64,000 nucleotides of DNA. Source: an uncultured Lachnospiraceae bacterium. Lineage in GTDB: Bacteria; Bacillota; Clostridia; Lachnospirales; Lachnospiraceae. The first letter of the stretch is position 1; each line of letters opens with the position of its first letter. Shown piece after piece: positions 30,830-39,420 of the stretch. The translations under genes and the position numbers were made by a program. Below the pieces are notes generated by a model. It was not told the origin of the DNA. It ran no database searches and saw nothing but the letters and a program-made list of their open reading frames with translations. The stretch is from positions 1 through 64,000 of the forward strand of contig CACZBK010000010.1 of the NCBI GenBank assembly GCA_902779395.1. Reading direction: 5' to 3'.

Positions 30830-31527
30830 AGTACTTCAAAACGGTATCCGCGACCCCATATAGTGGAGATCTTCCATGCATTATGATCGCCGATCTTTTC
30901 GCGTATACGTTTTATATGTACGTCTACGGTTCTGGTGTCACCTACATAATCATAACCCCAGATCTGATCAAGCAACTGCTCGCGGCTGTATACACGGTTG
31001 GGTGCGGATGCCAGAAAGTATAACAGTTCCAGCTCTTTTGGAGGCATATCAAGGCGCTGTCCCATACATGTAACACTGTAGTTTGTCTTATTGATGGTAA
31101 GATCCGGGAAATGAAGCTCTTCAGCACCTTCTTCATTTTCTTCTACCGGTGCGGTGTTCTTATATCTTCTGAGAACGGCTTTTACTCTCGCCACAAGCTC
31201 TTTTGAGTCAAAAGGCTTTTCCATATAGTCATCGGCACCAAGCTCGAGCCCCAGTACCTTATCAAATACTTCACCTTTAGCAGAGAGCATGATGATGGGT
31301 ACCTGTGAGGTACTGCGTACTTCGCGGCATACCTGATATCCGTCTATGCCGGGGAGCATAAGATCCAGTAGTATAAGATGAGGATTGAACTCGCTTACCG
31401 CTACAAGAGCGGCTTCGCCGTCTCCCACTATACGGGTCTCAAAGCATTCCTTTGTAAGATAAAGACTTATCAGTTCGGCGATGTGTTCATCATCATCAAC
31501 GATCAGTACCTTCTGTTTTTCCGCCAT
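30826..31527 (-). CDS. OmpR/PhoB-family response regulator
   Basis: A 233-residue response regulator. Receiver: VDDDEHIAELI at the acidic pocket, phospho-Asp in LILLDLMLPGIDGYQ, Lys in MEKPFDSKEL. Winged helix: PPKELELLYFLASAPNRVYSREQLLDQIWG and the recognition-helix end VDVHIKRIREKI. Ribosome site GAGGGG. It starts 21 bases after the mutS2 stop, without a terminator, so it can be read from the mutS2 promoter. It partners the kinase with which it overlaps. Confidence 0.93.
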   Translation of the reverse strand: MAEKQKVLIVDDDEHIAELISLYLTKECFETRIVGDGEAALVAVSEFNPHLILLDLMLPGIDGYQVCREVRSTSQVPIIMLSAKGEVFDKVLGLELGADDYMEKPFDSKELVARVKAVLRRYKNTAPVEENEEGAEELHFPDLTINKTNYSVTCMGQRLDMPPKELELLYFLASAPNRVYSREQLLDQIWGYDYVGDTRTVDVHIKRIREKIGDHNAWKISTIWGRGYRFEVL

Positions 31528-31548
31528 TTTTATCCCCTCATATCAGAA

Positions 31549-33945
31549 TTATTTAAATGAAACTATCGTAACTCCGGCGTCGCCCTCACCATGAGCTGCC
31601 AGCTCATAATGGGCTACTATTGAATTAAAGCGCAGATAATCATGTATTCCCTTGCGTAAGGCACCGGTTCCTTTTCCGTGGACGATGCGAACCTTGTCGG
31701 TATGGGACATATATGCATCATCAAGGTATTTATCGATCCTGGCTATTGCTTCATCTACGGTGCATCCCAGGACATTTATTTCCGATGATATGTGTGATGC
31801 CTTTGAAAGATCGAGTTTAGGCTGGGTCTTTCTGGGTCTGTTCTGTTCTATCTGTTTGTCGCTCAGTTCGGTTTTCACGAGTTCGTCCAAAGGAACGCGG
31901 GTCGTGATTATCCCGCATCTTACCTGTACATTTCCGTCTTTATCGGGTGCGTTGACTATCTCCGCATCCATATCCATGGAAAGAACGTGCACCGTAGTTC
32001 CCGGCAAAGCTTCGGAAGCTTTGAGTGCAGCACCCGTACTATCCTTCTTTTCGGCCTTATTTCTTTTTAATGTATCTTTATACAGGGCTTCATCCTGTTT
32101 GCTCAGCCATTCACGCACATTGCTGCGCTTTTTTTCCATGGTCTGGATCTTCATCTGATTACCCTGATTGTTGAAAGCCCGGATAGTCTCGTCTGCCACT
32201 TCCTTTGCTTCCTGCAAAAGCTCTTTGGCTTCCTCACGGGCATTGTTCAATATTTTTTCTTTTTGGCTTTCGAGCCTGGATTCACGTTCGGTAAGTTCCC
32301 GTATGCGTGCTTCAAGGCTTTCTTTTTCTTTGGAAAACTCCGCCAGCTCGGCTTCGAGCTTAAGACGTTTTTCCTGAAGATCGCTTATTACGTTTTCAAA
32401 GCTTTCGGCTTCGTTGCTTAAGTATTGCGAAGCTGAATCAATTATCTCATCGGAAAGTCCCAGTTTTGAGGCTATGGCAAAAGCATTGCTTTTTCCGGGA
32501 ATACCCGTGAGCAGGCGGTAGGTAGGGCTTAATGTTTCCACATTAAACTCACAGCCTGCGTTTTCCACACCGTCCGTGGAAAGAGCATATATCTTTAGCT
32601 CACTGTAATGAGTGGTGGCCATGGTCCGTATATGCTGTTTATGAAGGCGGTCAAGTATGGCAGTTGCGAGCGCTGCTCCTTCTACGGGATCGGTACCTGC
32701 ACCCAGCTCATCGAACAGTACCAGTGAATCGTGTTTTGCCTTTTTAAGGATCCAGACGATATTGCTCATATGGGATGAGAAGGTGGACAGGCTCTGTTCT
32801 ATACTCTGTTCATCACCTATATCCGCAAAAATATCGCCAAACAGTGACAGCTCGCTTCGGTCGGCGGCAGGTATATGAAGTCCTGCCTGGCCCATCAGGC
32901 ATAAAAGGCCGACTGTTTTTAAGGAAACGGTCTTTCCTCCGGTATTGGGGCCTGTTACTATCAGAAGATCGTATTCATCTCCCAGACTTACATCTATCGG
33001 TACGGCTTTTGCCGGATCGAGAAGGGGATGTCTGGCCGATCTTAAGCGGATCCTTCCTTCCGTATTATATACGGGTTTCATCGCATTGAGCTTCAGTGCA
33101 TATTTAGCTTTTGCAAAGATGAAGTCGAGCATGGTAATGCTGCGCTGGTCTTCATTAAATATGCCGGCGTCTTCGGCAAGCTTTGAGCTTAAGGCTGCAA
33201 GGATACGGCGGATCTCATCGTCCTCTTCGCGCTTTAAGCTGTTAAGCTGATTATTGAGTTCCACTATGGCAGCAGGTTCGATAAAAAAGGTAGAACCTGT
33301 TGAACTCTGGTCATGGACTATGCCGGGGACCTGGGATTTGTATTCGGATTTTACGGGGATGCAGTAGCGGTCGCCTCTTTTGGTGATGATAGCGTCTTGC
33401 AGATAACTCCTTAAGGACTGGTTCACCATGTGATTCAGCTGGCTGTGTATCCTGCCGCTGACTGTAGCAAATGAATTCCGTATGCGCTTAAGGTCGGAAG
33501 ATGCATCATCTGCCATTTCTTCTTCACTTTTTATGCAGCGGTTGATCTCATTTTTGAGGGGGCTTAAGGATATAAGCCGTAAAAAGAGTTCCGACAGGGC
33601 ATCTCCGGTTTCCCCGGCCGTATCGGAATCGTATTTTTTAAGGTCTTCAACGCATTGCAGGAGACGAGCGGTCTTTAAAAGTTCTTCCATGGACAGTACA
33701 CGTCCTATGGAAGCGTCTTTTAACAGCTGCCTTGCGTCAAAATTGGCACCGAAAGAAATGCGGTCACTTTTTAAGAGTCTGTTAAATGCCGCTGCTGTCT
33801 GGTCCTGAGCCTGTTCTATCCATTCGGGATTTTGCGAAGGCCGCAGGGTGTCACACATGTTTCTGGCAGGCGTGCTGCCGCAGAATTCCGAAAGGATCTT
33901 AGTGATCTTGTCAAATTCAAGAGTATGCAAAACTTTTCCATTCAT
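31549..33945 (-). CDS. mutS2: MutS2 family ATPase/endonuclease
   Basis: A 798-residue MutS2. Core MutS ATPase: Walker A GPNTGGKTVSLKT, Walker B LVLFDELGAGTDP and the THYSELK segment; a long coiled coil (about residues 500-610); a KOW-like segment; and a C-terminal Smr domain with VRIVHGKGTGALR. The first Smr motif, usually LDLRG, reads INVLG, as I recall from other clostridial MutS2. MutS2 suppresses recombination or rescues collided ribosomes in Bacillus (RqcU). The frame extends to 33996, but ATG 33945 gives the normal MNGKVLHTLEFDKI start. It has almost no ribosome site and a -10 only 9 bases upstream, hinting at a leaderless message. Confidence 0.92.
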   Translation of the reverse strand: MNGKVLHTLEFDKITKILSEFCGSTPARNMCDTLRPSQNPEWIEQAQDQTAAAFNRLLKSDRISFGANFDARQLLKDASIGRVLSMEELLKTARLLQCVEDLKKYDSDTAGETGDALSELFLRLISLSPLKNEINRCIKSEEEMADDASSDLKRIRNSFATVSGRIHSQLNHMVNQSLRSYLQDAIITKRGDRYCIPVKSEYKSQVPGIVHDQSSTGSTFFIEPAAIVELNNQLNSLKREEDDEIRRILAALSSKLAEDAGIFNEDQRSITMLDFIFAKAKYALKLNAMKPVYNTEGRIRLRSARHPLLDPAKAVPIDVSLGDEYDLLIVTGPNTGGKTVSLKTVGLLCLMGQAGLHIPAADRSELSLFGDIFADIGDEQSIEQSLSTFSSHMSNIVWILKKAKHDSLVLFDELGAGTDPVEGAALATAILDRLHKQHIRTMATTHYSELKIYALSTDGVENAGCEFNVETLSPTYRLLTGIPGKSNAFAIASKLGLSDEIIDSASQYLSNEAESFENVISDLQEKRLKLEAELAEFSKEKESLEARIRELTERESRLESQKEKILNNAREEAKELLQEAKEVADETIRAFNNQGNQMKIQTMEKKRSNVREWLSKQDEALYKDTLKRNKAEKKDSTGAALKASEALPGTTVHVLSMDMDAEIVNAPDKDGNVQVRCGIITTRVPLDELVKTELSDKQIEQNRPRKTQPKLDLSKASHISSEINVLGCTVDEAIARIDKYLDDAYMSHTDKVRIVHGKGTGALRKGIHDYLRFNSIVAHYELAAHGEGDAGVTIVSFK

Positions 33946-33954
33946 AATAAGTAA

Positions 33955-33983
33955 AATATACCCTAAAAAAGGCGAAAAATCAA
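33955..33983 (-). promoter_or_regulatory. mutS2 promoter, possibly giving a leaderless message
   Basis: On the minus strand: TTGATT (33983-33978), 17-base spacer, TATATT (33960-33955). Only 9 bases separate the -10 from ATG 33945, so the message would have a leader of 0-3 bases if this promoter is used. Confidence 0.5.
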
Positions 33984-34007
33984 GGATATAGGGCATTAAG
34001 AATATTC

Positions 34008-34036
34008 TTGTAGCCCATCTTTGCTTATGTTATACT
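34008..34036 (+). promoter_or_regulatory. Promoter of the repeat-protein gene at 34086
   Basis: TTGTAG (34008-34013), 17-base spacer ending TGT, TATACT (34031-34036), an extended -10. Divergent from the mutS2 promoter, 50 bases upstream of the start. Confidence 0.7.
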
Positions 34037-34085
34037 ATCATGCGTAACTGTAGCCATTTCAGAATGGTATAGGGAGGGATAAATC

Positions 34086-36017
34086 ATGAAATTGAAAACG
34101 CGGCTTTTTATCGTGCTGGCAACAGTTGGTATCATCATGACCTATCTTGGCGTGGGAGACTGGATGTGTCTGTCAAAAGAAGCAAAGGATATCACCGAAT
34201 TATGGGATTATAATTACAGTAACATAAAAGTAGGTGATCATGTTTGCCTTGATGTCACTTTAGTATGGGACCAGATCGGTTCACAGGTATCACAGTCAAA
34301 AACTTTCGGGGTGACTACATCAGAAAGGGAGACCGGCCGTTATTACCTGATACCTTTCTGCCAGGATACCGATGACGGTTATATATATCCTACACCATAT
34401 CTTATGACAAAGATACCCAGCCAGTATAATACTCTTCTGGACAGTCAGATAGAGAAAACTGCGACCTGGTGGGAATCGGACGGGGAATTTTCGGAAGTAC
34501 CCACATGTTCCCTTCACCTTGACGGCAGGATAAAGAAGTTACCCAATGATATCCGTAAACAGCTTGCCAATAACCTTGATCCGGGGGAAAGTATTGAAGA
34601 CTATATGCTCCCTTTATTATTTGAGCCGATAATGGCACCGGGGGCAGTTAAAGGTATGTCAATAGCGGGGATCCTGTGCCTTATGGCCACTCTGGTCATC
34701 CTTGCTCTCAGATTAAAGAGCGTCGCAGGGCCTAAGCCTGCAGATTACGGAATGCCCCGTTCACAGGGGACAGCATATACTCCCCAGAACGGGAATACAG
34801 GAAACTTCGGGTCCTCATTTGCAAACCAGCAGCCTGCACAGGGAGGAGCCGGAAATATGCAGTCCTCATTTGCGGGAGGGCAGCCGCAGAATACGGCGGG
34901 AAATAACTTCGGATCCTCATTCGCCGGAGGGCAGCCGCAGAATACGGCGGGAAATAACTTCGGATCGTCATTTGCGGGAGGACAGCCGCAGAATACGGCA
35001 GGAAATAACTTCGGATCCTCATTCGTCGGAGGGCAGCCGCAGAATACGGCGGGAGGAAACTTCGGATCCTCATTTGCGGGAGGACAGCCGCAGAATACGG
35101 CGGGAAATAACTTCGGATCCTCGTTTGCCGGAGGACAGCCCGCGGCTTCACAGCCTGCTCCGGAGAAACCCATGGGAAGCCCCTATTCGACAGCTACCCT
35201 GGAGACAACGCCGCTTCCTTATATACCGGGGATCTCCTTAGGTCCTGCACCTTCACAACAGGGTACTACAGTATCAGGACCCTCGGCAATGCCGGGAAGT
35301 ACTCCTTTAGGGCCGTCGTCTGTATCGGGACCGGCACCTTTAGGACCGTCTTCAGTATCCGGAAGCGGACCACTCGGACCTTCGCCTATAAGGGAAACTG
35401 AACCGGCTTCATTATTCGGTGACGAATCCCCGGCACCGGCTTCAGAACCTGTATCGTTATTCGGAAGCTCACCGGCTGAGCCTTCGGAAACTGTTATGAG
35501 TGAAGAGGAAAAGGCAGCAGCAGAGAAGGAGGCAGTTGAAAAGGCTAAAAAAGAGAAAGAGGAAGAAGAAGCAGCCGCGATGCTCAGAGCCATGGCTTTT
35601 GCATCATCCCAGCCGGCTGTCCTTCCGCTTGGCGGAGGCGGAGCCAATGTACAGGCTGCTTCGCAGCCAGCAACCCTGCCGCTGGGAGTATCTCCCACGA
35701 CAGTAAGCAACCATAATTTTGATATGCCTGCGCCTCAGGGTGAGAGTGAAGAAAGCACAGCACCCACACAGTCACCGATGGGAGCGTCGCCTTTATATGG
35801 TACGGGCCCGGCACAGCAGCCGCAGAGCACAGTACCCACGCAGCCGCCGATGGGAGCGTCACCCTTATATGGGACAGCGCCTGCAGCCCCCGCAGCTGCT
35901 AAGCCGGCTAAGCCTGCAGAAGATGACAATACTCCTCTGTATGCGGATAATACGGAAATGAAGAATGTATTTAAGGGTGCATTTGCAAATTCCAACAATA
36001 ACAACAATTATAATTAA
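34086..36017 (+). CDS. Membrane protein with 17-residue tandem repeats and Pro/Ala-rich tail
   Basis: A 643-residue protein of unknown function. Membrane helix 1 is near residues 6-26, about 160 extracellular residues follow, helix 2 is near 190-212, and the remaining 430 residues are low-complexity, probably cytosolic. That part contains five full copies of SSFAGGQPQNTAGNNFG, an acidic/basic helix (EEEKAAAEKEAVEKAKKEKE, near 480-500) and Pro-rich segments with PMGASPLYGT repeated twice. Only the N-terminal third looks folded. Ribosome site AGGGAGGG. A response regulator begins 6 bases after the stop, so both share one transcript ending at 36696. Confidence 0.75.
   Translation: MKLKTRLFIVLATVGIIMTYLGVGDWMCLSKEAKDITELWDYNYSNIKVGDHVCLDVTLVWDQIGSQVSQSKTFGVTTSERETGRYYLIPFCQDTDDGYIYPTPYLMTKIPSQYNTLLDSQIEKTATWWESDGEFSEVPTCSLHLDGRIKKLPNDIRKQLANNLDPGESIEDYMLPLLFEPIMAPGAVKGMSIAGILCLMATLVILALRLKSVAGPKPADYGMPRSQGTAYTPQNGNTGNFGSSFANQQPAQGGAGNMQSSFAGGQPQNTAGNNFGSSFAGGQPQNTAGNNFGSSFAGGQPQNTAGNNFGSSFVGGQPQNTAGGNFGSSFAGGQPQNTAGNNFGSSFAGGQPAASQPAPEKPMGSPYSTATLETTPLPYIPGISLGPAPSQQGTTVSGPSAMPGSTPLGPSSVSGPAPLGPSSVSGSGPLGPSPIRETEPASLFGDESPAPASEPVSLFGSSPAEPSETVMSEEEKAAAEKEAVEKAKKEKEEEEAAAMLRAMAFASSQPAVLPLGGGGANVQAASQPATLPLGVSPTTVSNHNFDMPAPQGESEESTAPTQSPMGASPLYGTGPAQQPQSTVPTQPPMGASPLYGTAPAAPAAAKPAKPAEDDNTPLYADNTEMKNVFKGAFANSNNNNNYN
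34863..35141 (+). repeat. 51-base tandem repeat inside the gene at 34086
   Basis: Five complete 51-base units (34863-35117) and one partial copy (35118-35141). Each encodes SSFAGGQPQNTAGNNFG, with single changes (Ala to Val in unit 4, Asn to Gly at its end). The DNA is nearly identical between units, so the copy number is likely variable by slippage or recombination; units keep the frame. Confidence 0.9.
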
Positions 36018-36023
36018 GAAAAA

Positions 36024-36689
36024 ATGATACTGGTTATAGAAGACGATCAGATGATAAACAAGCTTCTGTGCAAGGTCCTGTCCGACAGCGGATACGAAAC
36101 CGACAGCGCAGCAGACGGAAATGAAGGCTTATCAAAGGCTATAGCCAACGAATACGAGCTGATCCTTTTAGATCTGATGCTGCCGGGCAGGACCGGCGAG
36201 GAGCTTTTGGCAGAATTGAGAAAAACAAAAAGTACACCGGCCATAGTCCTTTCCGCCAAGAACGAAGTGGTCAACAGGATAGAGCTGCTGCGCCTGGGCG
36301 CGGATGATTATATCAGCAAGCCCTTTGATGTGGACGAGGTGATACTGCGGATAGAGGCTGTATTAAGAAGGAGCGGCGGTGCAAAAACTCAGAGCGGATT
36401 GCAGTACAAGGATATGAAGCTTGATAAGGAATCCGCCAGAGTCTTTATCGCTGAGCAGGAGCTTAGCTGTACCCAGATGGAATACAGCATACTGGAAACA
36501 ATGCTGGCTAATCCCAATAAGGTTTTCTCAAAGCGCAATCTCTTTGAGAGCATAACCGGTGAAGAATATTTAAGCGAAGATAATACCATGAACGTGCATA
36601 TGAGTAATCTCCGCAAGAAGATAGCAAAGATAACGGATGAACCGTATATCGATACAGTATACGGAATGGGATACCGCCTTTCGAAGTAA
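36024..36689 (+). CDS. OmpR/PhoB-family response regulator (module 2)
   Basis: A 221-residue response regulator, clearly paralogous to the one at 1791. Receiver: VIEDDQMINKLL, phospho-Asp in LILLDLMLPGRTGEE, Lys in ISKPFDVDEV. Winged helix: CTQMEYSILETM and VHMSNLRKKIA. No ribosome site is seen before the ATG at 36024, so translation may depend on coupling to the repeat-protein gene 6 bases upstream. Its stop codon lies within the terminator hairpin. It likely acts on the phased repeats just downstream, which precede the second ABC operon. Confidence 0.9.
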   Translation: MILVIEDDQMINKLLCKVLSDSGYETDSAADGNEGLSKAIANEYELILLDLMLPGRTGEELLAELRKTKSTPAIVLSAKNEVVNRIELLRLGADDYISKPFDVDEVILRIEAVLRRSGGAKTQSGLQYKDMKLDKESARVFIAEQELSCTQMEYSILETMLANPNKVFSKRNLFESITGEEYLSEDNTMNVHMSNLRKKIAKITDEPYIDTVYGMGYRLSK

Positions 36690-36701
36690 AGGCGGTTTTT
36701 C
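36673..36701 (+). terminator. Terminator overlapping the response regulator stop
   Basis: A perfect 9-base stem ACCGCCTTT (36673-36681) / AAAGGCGGT (36688-36696) with a 6-base loop, then TTTTC. The TAA stop (36687-36689) falls inside the hairpin. It separates the regulator from the ABC operon. Confidence 0.85.
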
Positions 36702-36702
36702 A

Positions 36703-36758
36703 TCTTTAGTTTTTCTTTAGATTCTGTGAATATCTTTTTTAAGCTCTTTTTTTATACT
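36703..36758 (+). promoter_or_regulatory. Phased TCTTTAG-type repeats and -10 of the module 2 ABC operon
   Basis: TCTTTAG occurs at 36703 and 36714, and weaker TCT-led repeats follow at 36723 (TCTGTGA), 36733 and 36745 (TCTTTTT), all 9-12 bases apart. TATACT (36753-36758) is a good -10 without a matching -35. The layout mirrors the TCTTAAC array at 2454-2495. The likely ligand is the module 2 regulator. Confidence 0.5.
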
Positions 36759-36799
36759 CACATCATCAAATGAAAGCAACAAAGAAAGGAGTCACGTAA

Positions 36800-37723
36800 A
36801 TGAGTGATGTAATACTTGAAACAAGAAGCCTCACAAAGAAGTACGGAAACTTTTGCGCGCTTGATAATGTGAGCGTAAGCTTAAAGAAGAATCATATATA
36901 CGGCTTTATCGGTGAGAACGGCGCCGGCAAGAGCACCTTCATGAAGATCATCAGCGGACTGGTATTTCCCACTTCCGGAGATTATTCGCTGATGGGCGCA
37001 GATGATCCGAAAGAGATCGATAAGAAGCGAAAACAGGTGGGGACCATGATAGAAGAGCCGGCCCTGTATCCCAAATTCACGGTACATAAGAATGTGGAAC
37101 TGCAGAGACTGATAGTCGGGAATCCGGATGCATCCTATACAGACAAGGTGCTGGAGCTGGTGGGACTCAGTGATGTAAAAAACAAAAAGGCAAAGGACCT
37201 GTCCATGGGAATGAAGCAGCGTCTGGGTATCGCAATAGCGATGGTAGGAAATCCCCAGCTCCTGATCCTGGATGAGCCGATAAACGGACTGGATCCTAAA
37301 AATATCGTGGCGCTCAGGAACATGCTTAAGAAGATCAATGAAGAGAGGGAATGTACGGTCTTTGTTTCGAGTCACATTTTAAGTGAGCTCTACCTGCTGG
37401 CAACGGATTTTATCTTTATCCACAAGGGAAGGATAATAGAAACGAATACGCATGAAGAGCTTGAAGAAAAGTGCAGTCAGTACATCCTGGTCAGGGACAG
37501 CAATATACCCGAGACGGTAACGATACTGGAAAAGCATTTCCCGGATACGCAGTATAAGGTGATCGCCGACGATACCGTGAAGGTTTACGGCAGGGCGGAG
37601 ATGAAAGCAGAGCTTTCAAAACATCTGATGGAAGCCGGGATAGTGATAACGGAGCTTTCGGAAAAAGAACAGTCGCTTGAAGAATATTTTATGGCCCTTA
37701 CAGGAGGTGAGACAAATGTATAA
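36800..37723 (+). CDS. ABC transporter ATP-binding protein (module 2)
   Basis: A 307-residue ABC-2 type ATPase, paralogous to the one at 2538. Walker A GENGAGKSTF (near residue 38), signature LSMGMKQRLGIA, Walker B LLILDEPINGLDP, switch His in VSSHILSEL, and the same C-terminal domain. Ribosome site GAAAGGAG. Overlaps the permease start by 8 bases. Together with the permease it should form an exporter or immunity pump of LanFEG/BcrAB type; the substrate is unknown. Confidence 0.92.
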   Translation: MSDVILETRSLTKKYGNFCALDNVSVSLKKNHIYGFIGENGAGKSTFMKIISGLVFPTSGDYSLMGADDPKEIDKKRKQVGTMIEEPALYPKFTVHKNVELQRLIVGNPDASYTDKVLELVGLSDVKNKKAKDLSMGMKQRLGIAIAMVGNPQLLILDEPINGLDPKNIVALRNMLKKINEERECTVFVSSHILSELYLLATDFIFIHKGRIIETNTHEELEEKCSQYILVRDSNIPETVTILEKHFPDTQYKVIADDTVKVYGRAEMKAELSKHLMEAGIVITELSEKEQSLEEYFMALTGGETNV

Positions 37724-38432
37724 TCAGTTGAGAGTAGAAAGATATAAGATGTGGAGATTTACCCCTTTATACGGATGCATGTTGTTCTATCTGTTTTCGG
37801 TATTGTACGTTATCCTGGGAAGAGGGATGAATCCACAGGCTATCGCGGAATTCCACACGATGTATGACGGATTTAAGGAAGGCGTTCAGGATTGCAGTTT
37901 TGCTTTTCTCTGGGGCATGCTCATCGCCTGGTATGTGGGAAGCGACTTTGCAAACAGAACGGTACACAGATCGATAGTTACAGGAAGCAGGCGTTCGGAC
38001 ATCGTTATATCAAGACTGATCGCGACCAGCGTGTTAACGATAGTATTTCATTTTGTGACTGTCATAGGTGATGTGATCATGTACGGAACGCAGTTCGGCT
38101 TCTCTTTTGAAGGCTTTAATGCAAGAGATATACTCTGGTTCTTGACGGTGTGCCTGCAGATGATCGCTTTCAATGCGTTCTTCATCCTGATAACCTATAT
38201 CTGCGGAAACGTATATGCTGCATTTGTAGCATCGGTACTCATCGCGACCATAGGCGGAAATATCTTAAGGAATTTCCTGGGCGGAAATTACATATACGAG
38301 CACTCCTTCTTCTGCTTCGCAAAGAGCAGCAGTAATGCGGATTTGATACCCTGCGCCATATGTGCGATAATAGCTACCGTGATACTGGTAACGATAACCC
38401 TGTTTATCTTCAGAAAAAAGGATGTAAATTAA
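37716..38432 (+). CDS. ABC-2 type permease (module 2)
   Basis: A 238-residue membrane protein with six hydrophobic helices. The ATG at 37716 follows AGGAGGTG, fits the typical MYNQLRVERYKMWR start and overlaps the ATPase by 8 bases; the longer open frame from 37677 lacks a ribosome site. It is shorter than its module 1 counterpart because it lacks the 60-residue loop before the last helix. It ends 3 bases before the TTG start of the sensor kinase. Confidence 0.85.
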   Translation: MYNQLRVERYKMWRFTPLYGCMLFYLFSVLYVILGRGMNPQAIAEFHTMYDGFKEGVQDCSFAFLWGMLIAWYVGSDFANRTVHRSIVTGSRRSDIVISRLIATSVLTIVFHFVTVIGDVIMYGTQFGFSFEGFNARDILWFLTVCLQMIAFNAFFILITYICGNVYAAFVASVLIATIGGNILRNFLGGNYIYEHSFFCFAKSSSNADLIPCAICAIIATVILVTITLFIFRKKDVN

Positions 38433-38435
38433 GCT

Positions 38436-39320
38436 TTGATATACGCAGTGATAATAATCCTGATAGTCCTGGTACTGATCCTGTCGCTTAAACTGGCAGT
38501 GATCAGGAGACAGATGCGCCGGATCACGGAAGAGATGCATTCTAACGAAGACGGCCGCGATATGAATGTCGACTTTGTGGATGCGGATCTTGAGAAACTG
38601 ATCTGTGAAGTTAACAGGCTCTACGAATATGTGATGAGCATCAGGGCCGAAGGCAGGGAAAACGAAAAAAAGATCAAAGATTCCATATCGATGATCTCAC
38701 ATGATATGAGGACTCCCCTGACTTCTGTTATAGGCTATCTTCAGCTGGCGGAGAAAGCAACGGACCCCGAAGAGGCAAACGCCAATCTCCGCATAGCTTT
38801 GGAGAGGGCCAGATATCTTAACAGGCTGGTGAACGATCTGTTTGAGCTGTCGCTGATAGAATCCGGACAGATGGATATCAGCGCCGAGCGCTTAAATATC
38901 TGTGAGATCATCTGTGAAGAGATACTGGCTGAGAGCCCGGAGATAGATAAAAAGGGCATGGAACCATCATTTGAGCAGGCAGATGAGAACATTTATGTTA
39001 CCGCCGATAAAAAGAAGCTCTCAAGGATAGTGCAGAACCTGATATCCAATGCGGTGAGGTATTCGCAGAAGACGCTGGTATTTAAGATAGAGACTGCCGC
39101 TTCGGATATGGTAAATATAAGGATTATCACCGATTCCGACAAGGCCGTGGATACCGAAAAGATATTCGACCGCTTCGTAAAGGGGGACAGCTCCCGCACC
39201 AATGACGGGGCCGGACTGGGACTTTATATCTGCAAGAGCTTCGCCGCGGTAATGGGCGGCGACATAAGCGCGCAGCAGGATGAAGAGCGCTTTATCATAA
39301 CGCTCAGCCTGCCGGCATAA
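38436..39320 (+). CDS. Sensor histidine kinase with a single membrane helix (module 2)
   Basis: A 294-residue kinase with the same layout as the one at 4342: one N-terminal membrane helix (about residues 2-24), short linker, HisKA with MISHDMRTPLTSVIGY, HATPase with LISNAVRYSQK and GAGLGLYICKSF. There is no extracellular sensor. It starts with TTG (38436), the only initiation codon that keeps the membrane helix; AAAGGATG lies a rather long 12 bases upstream. It closes the operon; a hairpin follows at the stop. Confidence 0.88.
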   Translation: MIYAVIIILIVLVLILSLKLAVIRRQMRRITEEMHSNEDGRDMNVDFVDADLEKLICEVNRLYEYVMSIRAEGRENEKKIKDSISMISHDMRTPLTSVIGYLQLAEKATDPEEANANLRIALERARYLNRLVNDLFELSLIESGQMDISAERLNICEIICEEILAESPEIDKKGMEPSFEQADENIYVTADKKKLSRIVQNLISNAVRYSQKTLVFKIETAASDMVNIRIITDSDKAVDTEKIFDRFVKGDSSRTNDGAGLGLYICKSFAAVMGGDISAQQDEERFIITLSLPA

Positions 39321-39348
39321 AAACCATGGGGACGGACCTCGTGGTTTT
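39320..39348 (+). terminator. Hairpin of the GGGACGG family after the kinase
   Basis: Left arm AAAACCATGG (39320-39329) and right arm ending CGTGGTTTT (39348), a stem of about 10 pairs including wobbles, loop GGACGGAC, then CCCTG. It carries the same GGGGACGGACCTCGTGGT core as the large hairpin at 63376-63437. Confidence 0.6.
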
Positions 39349-39358
39349 CCCTGTAAAT

Positions 39359-39387
39359 TTGCGGTTTGACATGACTTATGCTATAAT
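39359..39387 (+). promoter_or_regulatory. Promoter of the flavodiiron gene
   Basis: TTGCGG (39359-39364), 17-base spacer ending TGC, TATAAT (39382-39387), an extended -10. A perfect TTGACA at 39366 is only 10 bases from the -10 and thus not usable as its -35. Confidence 0.65.
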
Positions 39388-39420
39388 GCCTTCTCGAGTT
39401 TATTTCGGGGAGGTGTTTTT

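Noticed and set aside
34863-35141. Possible CRISPR array
   Set aside because: The units are contiguous without unique spacers and are translated in frame as a protein repeat; no cas genes are nearby.
34745-35173. Long minus-strand open frames of about 140 codons opposite the repeats at 34863-35141
   Set aside because: They are produced by the 51-base in-frame repeat, which keeps several frames open. They have no ribosome site and a repetitive, Cys/Pro-rich translation, and they lie fully inside a well-supported gene.
39365-39371. TTGACA as -35 of the flavodiiron promoter
   Set aside because: Only 10 bases separate it from TATAAT; TTGCG(G) at 39359 has the right 17-base spacing.
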